Below are positions 1-8,913 of a stretch of DNA of 64,000 nucleotides, piece by piece. The notes under the pieces are model-generated. The model was not told where the DNA came from, made no database searches, and saw only the letters and a program-made list of their open reading frames with translations. The DNA is taken from NCBI GenBank assembly GCA_963676655.2, contig CAXXKX010000003.1, positions 620,001 to 684,000 on the forward strand, given 5' to 3'. The stretch comes from G963676655 sp963676655 (GTDB lineage: Bacteria > Verrucomicrobiota > Lentisphaeria > Victivallales > Victivallaceae). Both the position numbers and the translations under genes were made by a program. Position 1 is the stretch's first letter, and every line of letters begins with the position of its first letter.

Positions 1-518
1 TCCAGTTTCCCAGCTTTTGTCCGCAGCCATTCCAGCGCCAAATCAACTGTCTCCCGGTCTCCGGAGGGTTTCTCTTCCGGGCCGTAGCCGTTGGCCCGGG
101 CCGCTGATCCCTCCCGTATTTTGAGCGGACTCCGGCCGATATTCTTATCACCCGGCTTGTTCCGGTCCTGAAGTCTCAATACTTCGGAGAAGCCGGCATC
201 TTCGATCTCATAAATATAGGTGTCGAGTTTACCTGAAAAACAGGTATATACCCCGTTATCAGCCAAATCCTGGGCGTAAGTACGGAATTGCGGAAGAAAC
301 ATATTGCAATTACTGTATGACTGATTTTTGAAGACCGGCAGGCCACAAAGAAAACTTGACCGCGCCGGCAGACACAACGGCGACGACGTATAAGCCGTAT
401 AGGTGGAACCTTCCGAAGCCAGACGTTCCATATTCGGCGTATCGACAAATTCATGTCCGTAAACGGATGAAACCATAGGATTATGCTCATCCGACATCAA
501 TACAATTACATTCGGCAT
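1..518 (-). CDS. Type I sulfatase, C-terminal part beyond the left edge
   Basis: Reading the minus strand from an ATG at 518 gives an open frame of 172 codons that runs off the window without a stop. It begins MPNVIVLMSDEHNPM, the usual sulfatase opening strand with a metal-binding Asp (D10). It carries the formylglycine motif C-L-P-A-R at residues 49-53 (context SSPLCLPARSSFLCG), so Cys49 would be oxidised to formylglycine. The family hydrolyses sulfate esters, often on algal or host polysaccharides. The gene lies 26 bp downstream of another sulfatase on the same strand, so the two are probably co-transcribed. No clear signal peptide is seen at this start, which suggests a cytoplasmic enzyme. 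The substrate cannot be told from this fragment. Confidence 0.9.
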   Translation of the reverse strand, partial: MPNVIVLMSDEHNPMVSSVYGHEFVDTPNMERLASEGSTYTAYTSSPLCLPARSSFLCGLPVFKNQSYSNCNMFLPQFRTYAQDLADNGVYTCFSGKLDTYIYEIEDAGFSEVLRLQDRNKPGDKNIGRSPLKIREGSAARANGYGPEEKPSGDRETVDLALEWLRTKAGKL

Positions 519-544
519 TCGGTTTATTTTCCTTTCTCCAGTGA

Positions 545-1900
545 TCACAGCGCCGGCAGAATAGTCGGTTCGGTTTCATTGGCTTCAACCATCTTATCTT
601 TCAGGATCGCCGCCAGTTCGCGCCTGATATCGGCATATTTCGGATCGGAAATCAGGTTGGTTCTTTCATGCGGATCGTTTTCAAGGTCGTAAAGGAAACG
701 TTCGTAATAGACGATCTCGCCATCATGCTGCTGTTCGGTCCAACCGCCGGAGGATTCCGGCAGCCAGGTGGCATACTTCCATTTTCTGGTTCGGATCGTC
801 CGTCCGGCATGACTTTCACTTAGCTGGGCAAAAACAACTTCACGCATATTTTCTTTACCCAGTGTCTGACGCAAATCGACGCCCTGCCAATCGGCGGGAG
901 CCTCCGCCCCGGTCGCCGCAAGTACCGTTTTCGGAATATCGATCAGACTGGCAAGATTCTGATTGACTTCACCACCCTCGAAACCGGGGCCTTTAAAGAT
1001 CATCGGAATCCGCAGGCAGCCGTCATGACAAGAGCGTTTGTATTCTGAGTTGCGGGTTCTGAAATGACTACCGTGATCGCTGGTGTAAACAATCAGGGTA
1101 TCATCACTCAGGCCCAGCTCCTCAAGTTTGGCGTTGACGCGGCCAACCGCGTTATCGAGCGCGTTACAACATCCGAGATAATCCGGATAATTCTCCACCC
1201 AGTCGCCGGGAACACCGGCAATATCGCCGGGAATCTCATAGTTGGCCCAATATTCCTTTGAACCCTTGGGGCCCTCGTAACAGTTATGGTCGTTCTGGTG
1301 GTGCGGCTCGATATATGAGACAAACAGGAAAAACGGCTCGTCCTGCTTCTGCTGTTCCAGATATTCAAGAACCCAATCGGTCTGGGCGTCGACCCGATAG
1401 CGGTTATACGGAAAAAAGCGGGTATTACCGTCTCCGTCGAACATGTGGCCGTCGTAGCCGTGAGAGGTAAATTCAAGCACGTCCGAAGCCAGCCAGTAGT
1501 CGTAACCGCCGCGCAGCTCTTCAGGAACCGGAAAAATTCGGTAGTCCGGATTAAAATCACCGTCAAACCGGTTTTTTCCGGAAGCCAGATGCCATTTACC
1601 GATATATCCGGTTTTGTAGCCCTGGTCCTTCATGCGATTAGCCAGGGTGTCGGAGTCAAGCGGCAAGTGGCGGTTATTGGTTTCACAACCGATTTCAGTC
1701 GGATATTTACCCGTCTGCAAGGTAGCCCGGACCGGACCGCAAACCGGCTGGCAGGTAAAGGCCAGCTCAAATTTGACCCCTTCCGCAGCCATTTTATCAA
1801 GGTTCGGCGAAACCGGCAGTTTCTGCCCGTAACACCCTAAGGTGTCCCAGCGCTGCTGATCAGAAAACAAGACGACAATATTCGGTTTTTTTGCAGACAT
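545..1900 (-). CDS. Type I (cysteine-type) sulfatase
   Basis: Full-length arylsulfatase-family enzyme, about 451 residues. Visible features are the N-terminal metal site NIVVLFSDQQRWD, the formylglycine motif C-G-P-V-R at residues 54-58, a lysine/histidine segment near GYIGKWHLASG, and the late metal site VYTSDHGSHF. Cys54 is the residue expected to become formylglycine. An upstream in-frame ATG exists at 1912, but ATG 1900 is preferred because a GGAG Shine-Dalgarno sequence sits 6 bases before it. There is no signal peptide, so it is probably cytoplasmic and acts on imported sulfated sugars or oligosaccharides. It heads an operon with the sulfatase at 1-518 and is divergent from the AraC regulator at 2009. 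The exact substrate is unknown. Confidence 0.93.
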   Translation of the reverse strand: MSAKKPNIVVLFSDQQRWDTLGCYGQKLPVSPNLDKMAAEGVKFELAFTCQPVCGPVRATLQTGKYPTEIGCETNNRHLPLDSDTLANRMKDQGYKTGYIGKWHLASGKNRFDGDFNPDYRIFPVPEELRGGYDYWLASDVLEFTSHGYDGHMFDGDGNTRFFPYNRYRVDAQTDWVLEYLEQQKQDEPFFLFVSYIEPHHQNDHNCYEGPKGSKEYWANYEIPGDIAGVPGDWVENYPDYLGCCNALDNAVGRVNAKLEELGLSDDTLIVYTSDHGSHFRTRNSEYKRSCHDGCLRIPMIFKGPGFEGGEVNQNLASLIDIPKTVLAATGAEAPADWQGVDLRQTLGKENMREVVFAQLSESHAGRTIRTRKWKYATWLPESSGGWTEQQHDGEIVYYERFLYDLENDPHERTNLISDPKYADIRRELAAILKDKMVEANETEPTILPAL

Positions 1901-1937
1901 TTTTGACTCCATGGTTGATTTCGAATTAAATAAAGTT

Positions 1938-1971
1938 ATTATACTATAAACATATTTTATCTAAATAAAAT
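1938..1971. promoter_or_regulatory. Divergent control region: -10 box and AT-rich palindrome
   Basis: The 108 bases between the sulfatase and AraC starts are very AT-rich. On the minus strand a perfect TATAAT occurs at 1943-1938, suitable as a -10 box for the sulfatase operon, but no good -35 is seen. Beside it lies a perfect dyad ATTTTAT-CTAA-ATAAAAT (1954-1971), a candidate operator for the divergent AraC protein. This is inference from position and symmetry only. Confidence 0.35.
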
Positions 1972-2008
1972 GGTAAAAAAGTAATATTAATTGTACTATT
2001 ATAATATT

Positions 2009-2869
2009 ATGACGGAAAAACATAACAGATCATTATTAATTTCACTGCTTGATGAAATGTTACGCAGCGGAGGAATAAACAAGGTTTATTACATCGACCC
2101 TGAGCCGGAAATAGCAGTACCGCAGAACGGCAATTTCAGCGGAGCCTCCCGCCTGGCGGTGCCGCTGGAGGGCTGTCATAGAATGGTCATTCCCGCAAAA
2201 GCCGAGATCCGGCAAATCAGTCCAGTGAAACACACCGCAACCTTTATGCCGAAAGGCTCATGGAACGCACCCGACTGGGGGCTGCCGGTAAAAGTTGTGA
2301 CGTTTCATTTCGCCAAAGAAACTTTCGGCTTCAGCTTTGTCAACTGTACCGGGGTGGGCCTGAATGAACGAAATGTCTTGCGCGAAACAATCAATTGGAC
2401 CAGCCTGGACGGCCATTTAATTTTTGAAATGGTGCATCGAGTATTTGAACACGATCCGGAAGACTTACGGGGAATCGCCCTGATTCAGGCGCTGATCGGA
2501 TTCTGTCTAGAGGCATTGATGAATAAAGTGGAGCCGGAACACGGCAAGGCTCATGCGACTTATTTAAAAATCTGCGCTTATCTGGAAGAATATTATGCCT
2601 CCGATATCTCGCGGGAGAGTGTGGCCGCAAGTTTTAAAATATCCTCGAATTACCTGTCAAACCTGTTCAAGTCACAATCCGGCGCAAGCTTCAGTTCCCA
2701 TGTAAACCGGCTGCGGATCAAGCGGGCATGTCATCTGTTGAGCAAATTCGACCTGAATCTTGATGAAATCGCGATGAACTGCGGTTATCATGAAACCGGC
2801 TATTTCTGCCGGGTCTTTAAAAAGCATCAAGGCTGCACGCCCGGAGAATACCGCAGTAACAGCCATTGA
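2009..2869 (+). CDS. AraC-family transcriptional regulator
   Basis: About 286 residues when started at ATG 2009; the frame is open upstream to a TTG at 1991. The C-terminal ~95 residues carry the two helix-turn-helix units of AraC/XylS proteins: DISRESVAASFKISSNYLSNLF and then NLDEIAMNCGYHETGYFCRVFKKHQGCTPGEYR. The second ends in the family's typical G-x-x-P-x-x-Y/R sequence. The N-terminal ~180 residues would be a cupin-like ligand-sensing domain. It is divergent from two sulfatase genes, so it most likely controls them in response to a sugar or sulfated sugar; that is inferred from position. No ribosome-binding site stands out. Confidence 0.9.
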   Translation: MTEKHNRSLLISLLDEMLRSGGINKVYYIDPEPEIAVPQNGNFSGASRLAVPLEGCHRMVIPAKAEIRQISPVKHTATFMPKGSWNAPDWGLPVKVVTFHFAKETFGFSFVNCTGVGLNERNVLRETINWTSLDGHLIFEMVHRVFEHDPEDLRGIALIQALIGFCLEALMNKVEPEHGKAHATYLKICAYLEEYYASDISRESVAASFKISSNYLSNLFKSQSGASFSSHVNRLRIKRACHLLSKFDLNLDEIAMNCGYHETGYFCRVFKKHQGCTPGEYRSNSH

Positions 2870-2936
2870 AAAATTACCCTATCAATTTATAGTTCTTTCG
2901 GTGTTTTCGTGGGTGGGGCCTTACGAATTCGTTTTA

Positions 2937-3125
2937 TTGCAGACTTACAGCCTGCGATCTTAGGGTAAACCGGATTCCCCGGGCGTTGCCCGGGGCTCGG
3001 CAGTTTAGCTCTTACAGAGCTTTTTTTTCATTGAGGAATTCCAGGCTGTAAGCCTAAAACAGCAAAGCCCACGGCAACGCCGTGGGTAAAAATGGAAAAA
3101 ATAACCGCAGGCTGTAAGTCTGCAA
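2937..3125. repeat. Palindromic repeat family A, copy 1 (BIME-like)
   Basis: A 189-bp element bounded by perfect 20-bp inverted repeats (2937-2956 and 3106-3125). Inside are four hairpins: CCCCGGGC-GTT-GCCCGGGG (2977-2995), GCTCT-TAC-AGAGC (3008-3020), AGGCT-GTA-AGCCT (3043-3055) and CCCACGGC-AAC-GCCGTGGG (3068-3086). The loops pair by symmetry (GTT with AAC, TAC with GTA), so the element is two inverted half-units facing each other. A second copy at 16951-17158 keeps the folds with compensatory changes. It lies between the convergent AraC and TPR/FMN genes and could also stop transcription from both sides. No protein is encoded. Confidence 0.88.
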
Positions 3126-3187
3126 CAAAAAACACGATACAATCAATGAAATAAGTTCAATCCATTGAAATTCGGAAAGTCCCTGAT

Positions 3188-4369
3188 TTATTTAAAAGAT
3201 ATGCGACTTTTTCTGGAACTGCTATCATTCTGAGATTTAACCACTGTGGTCCTGCCAGTATTTACATTATATCTATAAGAGGTCCCTGCTTTAGAGGAGG
3301 AGGAAGAGGACGCAGATGATGCTTTATTCACAGAATCATCGGCAGCTACCATGATCGCGCAACTGGTAATTGTCGCGCCGGTTACCGCATCAACCGCCAA
3401 GGATTTCCGTTTTGAAATGCGATCAGGAACTACGGTAATTGCCGACCAGGGACGATTTTCCCGGTTTTTGCTGACATTAACTTTTTTGAAACCTTTATTG
3501 GTAACTGTAGTTATAACAGCAAGATCACCGACAAATCCTCTGGCGTCACCGACAAAACGTCCGGATTTTGAAAGTTTGTCCAGGCTGTCTTCTTTGCCTT
3601 TATCATTTTTAATATTGTTTTTCAGTCTATCCAATATCCAATAGACCGCTTTCCATTGCGGGTATCTTTGGGCATTGGACCCGCTGGTCAATATTGGCTC
3701 CGCAATACTCATCGCAAGCTCGTCATCGCCTGACATTCTGGCAAGCGTAGCCGCATACAACCGTAAAAAAGCATCGGAAAATCGTTGCTCCGGATGCCCT
3801 TCACCATGCGATTTTTCAAGATAAGGTTTCGCTTTCGCGTAGTCTCCTAAGATGGTATAGCTCTCGGCAATTCTTAAATTTTCATATCCGTTAACAGGTT
3901 TTAATGTTTTCACCTTTGCTTCAACATCGTTCTTTTTTCCCATTTGGGCATCGGCCCGTATTTCCATGAAAGCTGCCTCGCGCTTCAGTTTTCCTAAATC
4001 CGTCAACCAGTATTTCCACTCATAAGGCGTCCCGACCGGGAGTTTTTGAATCGCGGTCAGCACAACTTTCGCGGCGACAGAGTCATCCAGGTCCAGGAGA
4101 TGCCGCGCCAACTGATACATATAAAACGGGCGGGTTGGCGATTTTTCGTATTTGTCAATCAGGTACAAAAGCTTTTCCGCACTGTCTTGCATGCCTCTTT
4201 CATTGACCCGGCTGTTTTTCCAGATCTTATAATGATTTTTGGTCTCCGGACGACATCTTTTAGGTTTAAGCCATTTCGGGCGATTCTCTTGCTCGATCAC
4301 GCTGCCGGCATGTAAAAAACAGTTCAATGAAAATCCGACGATACTGACGAAAAGTGCTTTTTTAAACAT
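3188..4369 (-). CDS. Secreted TPR-like protein with C-terminal covalent-FMN domain
   Basis: 393 residues. It starts with a signal peptide (MFKKALFVSIVGFSLNCFLHA). Residues ~50-265 are helical repeats resembling TPR units (for example ESYTILGDYAKAKPYLEKSH). Residues ~270-345 match the FMN-binding domain found in NqrC and RnfG, ending in D-A-V-T-G-A-T (D327-T333) followed by ITS. In that family the last Thr of the motif is esterified to FMN by the ApbE flavin transferase, so T333 is the predicted flavin site. A Ser/Lys-rich tail follows. The export signal places it outside the cytoplasmic membrane, where it may carry electrons. It lies 18 bp downstream of the membrane protein at 4388. No apbE gene is visible in the window. 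Confidence 0.8.
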   Translation of the reverse strand: MFKKALFVSIVGFSLNCFLHAGSVIEQENRPKWLKPKRCRPETKNHYKIWKNSRVNERGMQDSAEKLLYLIDKYEKSPTRPFYMYQLARHLLDLDDSVAAKVVLTAIQKLPVGTPYEWKYWLTDLGKLKREAAFMEIRADAQMGKKNDVEAKVKTLKPVNGYENLRIAESYTILGDYAKAKPYLEKSHGEGHPEQRFSDAFLRLYAATLARMSGDDELAMSIAEPILTSGSNAQRYPQWKAVYWILDRLKNNIKNDKGKEDSLDKLSKSGRFVGDARGFVGDLAVITTVTNKGFKKVNVSKNRENRPWSAITVVPDRISKRKSLAVDAVTGATITSCAIMVAADDSVNKASSASSSSSSKAGTSYRYNVNTGRTTVVKSQNDSSSRKSRISFK

Positions 4370-4387
4370 GGGATCATCTCCTTATTG

Positions 4388-6535
4388 TTAATTGCCGACA
4401 AGTTGCCGGTCAAATGATCGCGGCAACAGGATCGCCACGACCAGGCCAATACTCCAATATGACGGCATTCCGCTGAATAATAGCATGGTTACCAGAACAA
4501 TACCAATTGAAATCCCTAAAAATAAGAACCCGTTCAGGGAATAAGCTTTTAAAAGCGTGCGACGGCTGTCAATATCCAGCGCGGTAACCGCGACCGAGGC
4601 TCCGGTCAGCAGCATTGTCGCTGAATAAAGCCACTGTCCGCGCGACTCCGCATCATTCCAGACAAAAAGCACCAGAAGCGGTAGCAGAATACCAACAATC
4701 TGCATCAAGCGCCGGCCATGCGCATAAATGCCGCCCAGATAAATTCCGGCCGCGACTCCGCCTCCGAAAAGACCGAGCAAGATTCCGGCTTCGCGATAAA
4801 TCGAGCCGGTATCAAGTTGATAAAGCATCAGCATAATCAACATGAAGCCGCCGCAGAAAATACCGTTTTCAACCGTTTCAAACTGGAGCAGATGATTATT
4901 CTTGCGCGAGGCCATAAAGCGATATATCAAATAAAAGACCATAATCACCGGCAGAAGAAACATGCCAGGTTTAATCACTCTGAAAACCTTTATCAATCCG
5001 GCGTCTTTACTGCGTGACCAGAAAAACCAGTCAGGAAAAATCGGGTCCGATGATTTCTTTTTCAGCAATTCCGTTAAAGGAGCTTCCGGAGTAGCAATCT
5101 TCATCCCGGCAACGGTATGAGGAAACATGATCGAAAAAATTCCTTTAGGCAGCTGATGATTGCCGGAAATATTTTCAAAACGCTTTTCAAGTTCATCATG
5201 ATCGGTTGTAATATTATCGCTTCCCGCAGCCATAAGATTATCATCCCTGGATAAAATAAGCGTTTTGGCGAAATACTTCCTCATCCTAGCGGTTTCTTTC
5301 GGTGTAAGCCCGGAACAGATAAACGCGCCGCGCGGTTTAAGGGCATCACGGACCGTTTCAAAAAAGGAATCTGAGCGGTATAACGGGTCATGAAAACGGT
5401 CGATCATAAAAATGAGATCATATCCGTCCGTTCCATTCCTGCCTAATTGCTGAAGATAGCGGAATGGTTCCTGAAGGAATAAGTTTGTATTAGCTGTGAA
5501 AAAATTTACCGGAGGTTTCAGCATCATCGCAATTTCCAGCATTTCACCGGACGGCATGAGAATATCGATACGATCACTCTTTGACAGTTCAATCAGACGG
5601 TTGTATACAGCTGAAAACGGCGGCGCGATAACCAGAATTGACGGCTTAGGCTCCGGAGTCTGCAGCAAAGCCGGGATGATACTGTTCAACGCGGTTTTCG
5701 TGTCGCGCGGCATCTGCCACAAATCTTTGCCGTAACGGTAGAACATAACCCTGGGCGAAGCATGCAGCGGTGACTTGCCCGGAAAGAAAACAGGCATACG
5801 TTCGCGGGGAGTTTCCAGGTTATAGATAAAATTCCACTCCGGTTCAACTTCATCCCAGTAATATCGCCGGATGGAACGGGTGTTGAGAGCAGCTACGCAC
5901 ACGATAAAGGCAATTACCGCGGCAATTACCGGATAGAATGACCGTTTTCCAGCTTGAGGCATTGAAAATACCAGTGCCGCTCCGGCCCACAGCAGCAAGG
6001 GAACGCCCCAGAACGCCATAAAAACCTGCGGGTTAACGATCTGATGCGTGTAGAGGGTAACGCCGATCCCGGCAAAGAACATTCCAACCCCGGTTGAAAG
6101 ATAATGGGCCAGTTTAATGTTGTCCGGAAACATCGATGAAGCAATCGTCATGACCGCGCCGCTGACAAACCCGAAAACCATAGGGGAAAGGATCGCATAC
6201 AACAACCCCGAAAGCAATTGATGGGAACTGGAGGGAACCGAGGCAATCATACTGACAATAATCCCGGTAATTGCACTCAGCGGCAGCAATGGACACAGGA
6301 TCAGCAGCAATAATTGCCGGTTTCTCAACTGTTGCATAGCCCGCATTCTAGCCACAAAGCAGCCAAGGGCGGTCCAGAACAGCAAAAACACCACCGCCAG
6401 CGACGGGACCGGTGAAACTGAACTGAACAAGCTGATAAATTCGCGTGAAGCCAGGAACAGGTAAAAAGTATAATATCCCCCTATCATAACCAGCAGGGAC
6501 TGCAATAGCACTATGTCTGTTTTAAATTTCTTCAT
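4388..6535 (-). CDS. Polytopic membrane protein with spermidine-synthase-like central domain
   Basis: 715 residues. Hydrophobic helices cover roughly residues 8-235 and 530-710, and the middle (~245-500) is soluble. The soluble part resembles the Rossmann fold of spermidine synthase-like proteins: a strand ILVIAPPFSAVYNRL where the glycine-rich loop should be, an acidic strand end RIDILMPSGEM, and YDLIFMIDRFHDPLYRSDSFFETV. The usual GGGDG loop is not preserved, so catalysis by the classical mechanism is doubtful. Such fused membrane/spermidine-synthase-like proteins are common and mostly uncharacterised. It overlaps pdxA by one base (TAATG) and precedes the secreted flavoprotein gene, so these may form one transcript. 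The function is not known. Confidence 0.7.
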   Translation of the reverse strand: MKKFKTDIVLLQSLLVMIGGYYTFYLFLASREFISLFSSVSPVPSLAVVFLLFWTALGCFVARMRAMQQLRNRQLLLLILCPLLPLSAITGIIVSMIASVPSSSHQLLSGLLYAILSPMVFGFVSGAVMTIASSMFPDNIKLAHYLSTGVGMFFAGIGVTLYTHQIVNPQVFMAFWGVPLLLWAGAALVFSMPQAGKRSFYPVIAAVIAFIVCVAALNTRSIRRYYWDEVEPEWNFIYNLETPRERMPVFFPGKSPLHASPRVMFYRYGKDLWQMPRDTKTALNSIIPALLQTPEPKPSILVIAPPFSAVYNRLIELSKSDRIDILMPSGEMLEIAMMLKPPVNFFTANTNLFLQEPFRYLQQLGRNGTDGYDLIFMIDRFHDPLYRSDSFFETVRDALKPRGAFICSGLTPKETARMRKYFAKTLILSRDDNLMAAGSDNITTDHDELEKRFENISGNHQLPKGIFSIMFPHTVAGMKIATPEAPLTELLKKKSSDPIFPDWFFWSRSKDAGLIKVFRVIKPGMFLLPVIMVFYLIYRFMASRKNNHLLQFETVENGIFCGGFMLIMLMLYQLDTGSIYREAGILLGLFGGGVAAGIYLGGIYAHGRRLMQIVGILLPLLVLFVWNDAESRGQWLYSATMLLTGASVAVTALDIDSRRTLLKAYSLNGFLFLGISIGIVLVTMLLFSGMPSYWSIGLVVAILLPRSFDRQLVGN

Positions 6536-7503
6536 TAATTTTTCGCTGATTTTCTCCTTGAAGCGGCTCTGACCGCCGCCAGTCTTACCGCCGCACGCAA
6601 ACTGCCGCAGTCGACCGCATCATCCTGCCAGGCGATATTAAAAGCCGTTCCGTGATCCACACTGGTACGGATGATCGGCAAACCAAGGGTTGAGTTAACG
6701 CCGCGATCGAACGCCAGCATTTTGAACGGAATATGTCCCTGGTCATGGTACATTGATAAAATGCCGTCATACTGCTTGCGAATGCCCTCGATAAATAACG
6801 TATCGGGCGGAAACGGTCCGTCAATATTCACTCCAAGTCCGTGCAATTGGGCCAGCGCCGGTTTGACAATTTCTTCATCCTCGGTTCCCATATAGCCGCT
6901 TTCCCCGGCGTGGGGATTTATCGCCGCAGCTGCCAACCGGGGCGACTCGATGCCCTCGGCCCGAATAACTTCATGCAGTAAAAGCCCGACTTCCACAATG
7001 CGCTCAGCAGTGACTTCCTCACTGACCCGGCTCAAAGGAATATGCGTGGTCACAAACGCCACCCGTAAATCGTCCGCAGACTGCATCATCGCAAAATTAT
7101 CACAGCCGCAAAGCTCCGCAATCAGTTCGGTATGACCGGTAAACGGTACGCCGGCAAGGTTAACCGAGGCTTTATTCATCGGACAGGTAACAATGGCGTC
7201 AACGTCACCGGTCAGCGCGTCCCGGGTCGCGGCAATTACCGCGTCGCGAGCGGCCAAACCGCAGGCGGCGGACTCTTTCCCCGGAATTATGTCCGCGAAA
7301 TTCAGGTCGCCGCTTGGCTTCACCTCCGGCATAATCCCATTGGTATAACGATCAGCGGCCTCCCGGATTATGTCCGGGCAACCGTAAACAATCAGTTTCA
7401 GGTTTTCAGCAAATTCCGGTTCCGCGGCAATCCTGACGGCCTGTTCGGGGCCGATTCCCGCCGGGTCGCCCATTGTCAGAGCGATTTTTGCCGGAATCAC
7501 CAC
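6535..7503 (-). CDS. pdxA: 4-hydroxythreonine-4-phosphate dehydrogenase PdxA
   Basis: 322 residues, the normal PdxA length. It opens with ALTMGDPAGIGPEQAVRI, the family signature. It contains the metal-binding histidine regions VPFTGHTELIAELC, MYHDQGHIPFKML and RTSVDHGTAFNIA. PdxA oxidises 4-phosphohydroxy-L-threonine with NAD in the deoxyxylulose-5-phosphate-dependent route to pyridoxal phosphate. The start is GTG (7503), overlapping the last seven bases of thyX, with AGGAG upstream inside thyX. The overlap indicates translational coupling. PdxA2-type paralogues with other substrates exist; with no pdxJ in view this cannot be excluded. Confidence 0.94.
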   Translation of the reverse strand: MVIPAKIALTMGDPAGIGPEQAVRIAAEPEFAENLKLIVYGCPDIIREAADRYTNGIMPEVKPSGDLNFADIIPGKESAACGLAARDAVIAATRDALTGDVDAIVTCPMNKASVNLAGVPFTGHTELIAELCGCDNFAMMQSADDLRVAFVTTHIPLSRVSEEVTAERIVEVGLLLHEVIRAEGIESPRLAAAAINPHAGESGYMGTEDEEIVKPALAQLHGLGVNIDGPFPPDTLFIEGIRKQYDGILSMYHDQGHIPFKMLAFDRGVNSTLGLPIIRTSVDHGTAFNIAWQDDAVDCGSLRAAVRLAAVRAASRRKSAKN

Positions 7504-8192
7504 TCCTGCTCCTGCTTCTTAAAGTATTCGGCGACACTGGGGATGATCGGTTTGATCAGCTTCTTGATCGCGATCGCATATTCCCGGATTTCCCATTGCG
7601 CATGCTCGGAATCACGCAGATCAAGGAAGTGGAGCAGATTGCCCAGGTTTACCGTTCCCCAGAAAGTAACCATCATGTTCTGCGGCAGTACCCCGCGCGC
7701 CTGTTCACGGCAGACGCCGTCAGCCAGCAATGACTCAAACAAGTCCAGAGAATCCTGATTATGTTTAGCGATCTTGTCACGCAAGGCGGAATCATCAAAG
7801 TCAGGGTCGGCAACCGAGGCCTGGCGATTCGTTTCGGCCTGGATACGCAGTTTCGGCGGAGTGTAAAATTCCATATTAACTTCAGTGTAGCGCCGGGATA
7901 TTTCGTTGTAACTCCAGGTACGATGCCGATGCCACTGGCCGCGGACAAATAGCGGACAATGGATACTGAAAGTGAAAACCACGTGTTCCAGCGGGCTGGT
8001 GTGACGATTCTCAATCAGATATTCCAAAAGAACGTGATCGCGGTCACTCATTTCTTCGCGCAGTTTTCCGAACGAAACCCTGGCGGCGTTGACAATGGTA
8101 ATTTCCGATCCGAGATGATCGATCAGACCAACCCAGCCCTGATCGCCAAGTACTTTCACGTGATTGGTCGGCGGAACATTAAGATTCTGCAT
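7497..8192 (-). CDS. thyX: Flavin-dependent thymidylate synthase ThyX
   Basis: 231 residues. The ThyX signature RHRTWSYNEISRRY (residues 89-102) matches the RHRxxSxNxxSxRY motif that binds dUMP and FAD. The enzyme makes dTMP from dUMP using methylene-tetrahydrofolate and NADPH, replacing ThyA. The end overlaps pdxA by seven bases and the HIT gene lies 61 bp upstream, so the three are probably one operon. Confidence 0.96.
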   Translation of the reverse strand: MQNLNVPPTNHVKVLGDQGWVGLIDHLGSEITIVNAARVSFGKLREEMSDRDHVLLEYLIENRHTSPLEHVVFTFSIHCPLFVRGQWHRHRTWSYNEISRRYTEVNMEFYTPPKLRIQAETNRQASVADPDFDDSALRDKIAKHNQDSLDLFESLLADGVCREQARGVLPQNMMVTFWGTVNLGNLLHFLDLRDSEHAQWEIREYAIAIKKLIKPIIPSVAEYFKKQEQEW

Positions 8193-8253
8193 GTTTTTTT
8201 CTTTCTCTTTAAAATTATCGTTAAAAAATCATATTATTTTCTGTCTCAAGCAC

Positions 8254-8673
8254 TCATACCTTTAATTTCTCAAGTATTTTCGCGAGTACTTCATCGCGTT
8301 CGGAATCGCTCGCGTAAGGCATTTGGCGCCAATTCCAGCGGAAACCGTCCTCGGCCCCGCGCGGGACGATATGCAGATGCGCATGCATCACCACCTGACC
8401 GGCGCAAGTGCCGTCAGCCAGGTGTAAATTAAAACCATCATAATCAAGCGCGCGTTTCAAAGCCACGCCGATGCGGCTGCCAATCCGGAACATACGTCCG
8501 GCCGTTTCTTCAGGAATTGTTGATGATCCGGTATGATGCTCTTTCGGAATAACCAGAATATGACCCGGATTGATCGGAGCGATATCCAGAAACGCCAGCA
8601 CCAGTTCATCTTCATAAATCTTGGTTGAGGGGATTTCCCCGGCAATTATTTTACAAAAAATACAGTCTTTCAC
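8254..8673 (-). CDS. HIT-family (HinT-like) nucleotide phosphoramidase
   Basis: 139 residues, typical for a HinT protein. The N-terminus MKDCIFCKIIAGEIPSTKIYED and the histidine triad HAHLHIV (His97, His99, His101) are diagnostic. Such enzymes hydrolyse AMP-lysine or other nucleoside phosphoramidates and are cytoplasmic. It heads the thyX-pdxA gene string on the minus strand. The start is supported by a GGAGGC sequence just upstream. Confidence 0.93.
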   Translation of the reverse strand: MKDCIFCKIIAGEIPSTKIYEDELVLAFLDIAPINPGHILVIPKEHHTGSSTIPEETAGRMFRIGSRIGVALKRALDYDGFNLHLADGTCAGQVVMHAHLHIVPRGAEDGFRWNWRQMPYASDSERDEVLAKILEKLKV

Positions 8674-8913
8674 AATCGTCGCCTCCGATTATCGTTAAAC
8701 AGAATATTCAAAAGGAAATTTAAACCTTATCCCGTGTTTTTCAAGCCCCCGCAATTACAAGCGCCGGAAAAGCCCGGGATTTTTATTGTTTTAGTATGAT
8801 TCAAAAGCCATCTTATATCGCATAGCTATATTGCAAAATAAGCAATAACTGGTTTCATAAAAATCTTTAAGTGATTTATTTAAAGAGCATTGCAGAAAAT
8901 AAAAAGCCAAACC

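Noticed and set aside
1064..1840. Plus-strand frames opposite the sulfatase gene
   Set aside because: They are antisense shadows of a gene with clear catalytic motifs.
1991..2008. TTG start for the AraC regulator
   Set aside because: It adds only MYYYNI-like residues without a ribosome-binding site; ATG 2009 is simpler.
2931..3130. Simple terminator only
   Set aside because: The element may terminate transcription, but the four hairpins, inverted ends and second copy show it is a repeat, not a plain terminator.
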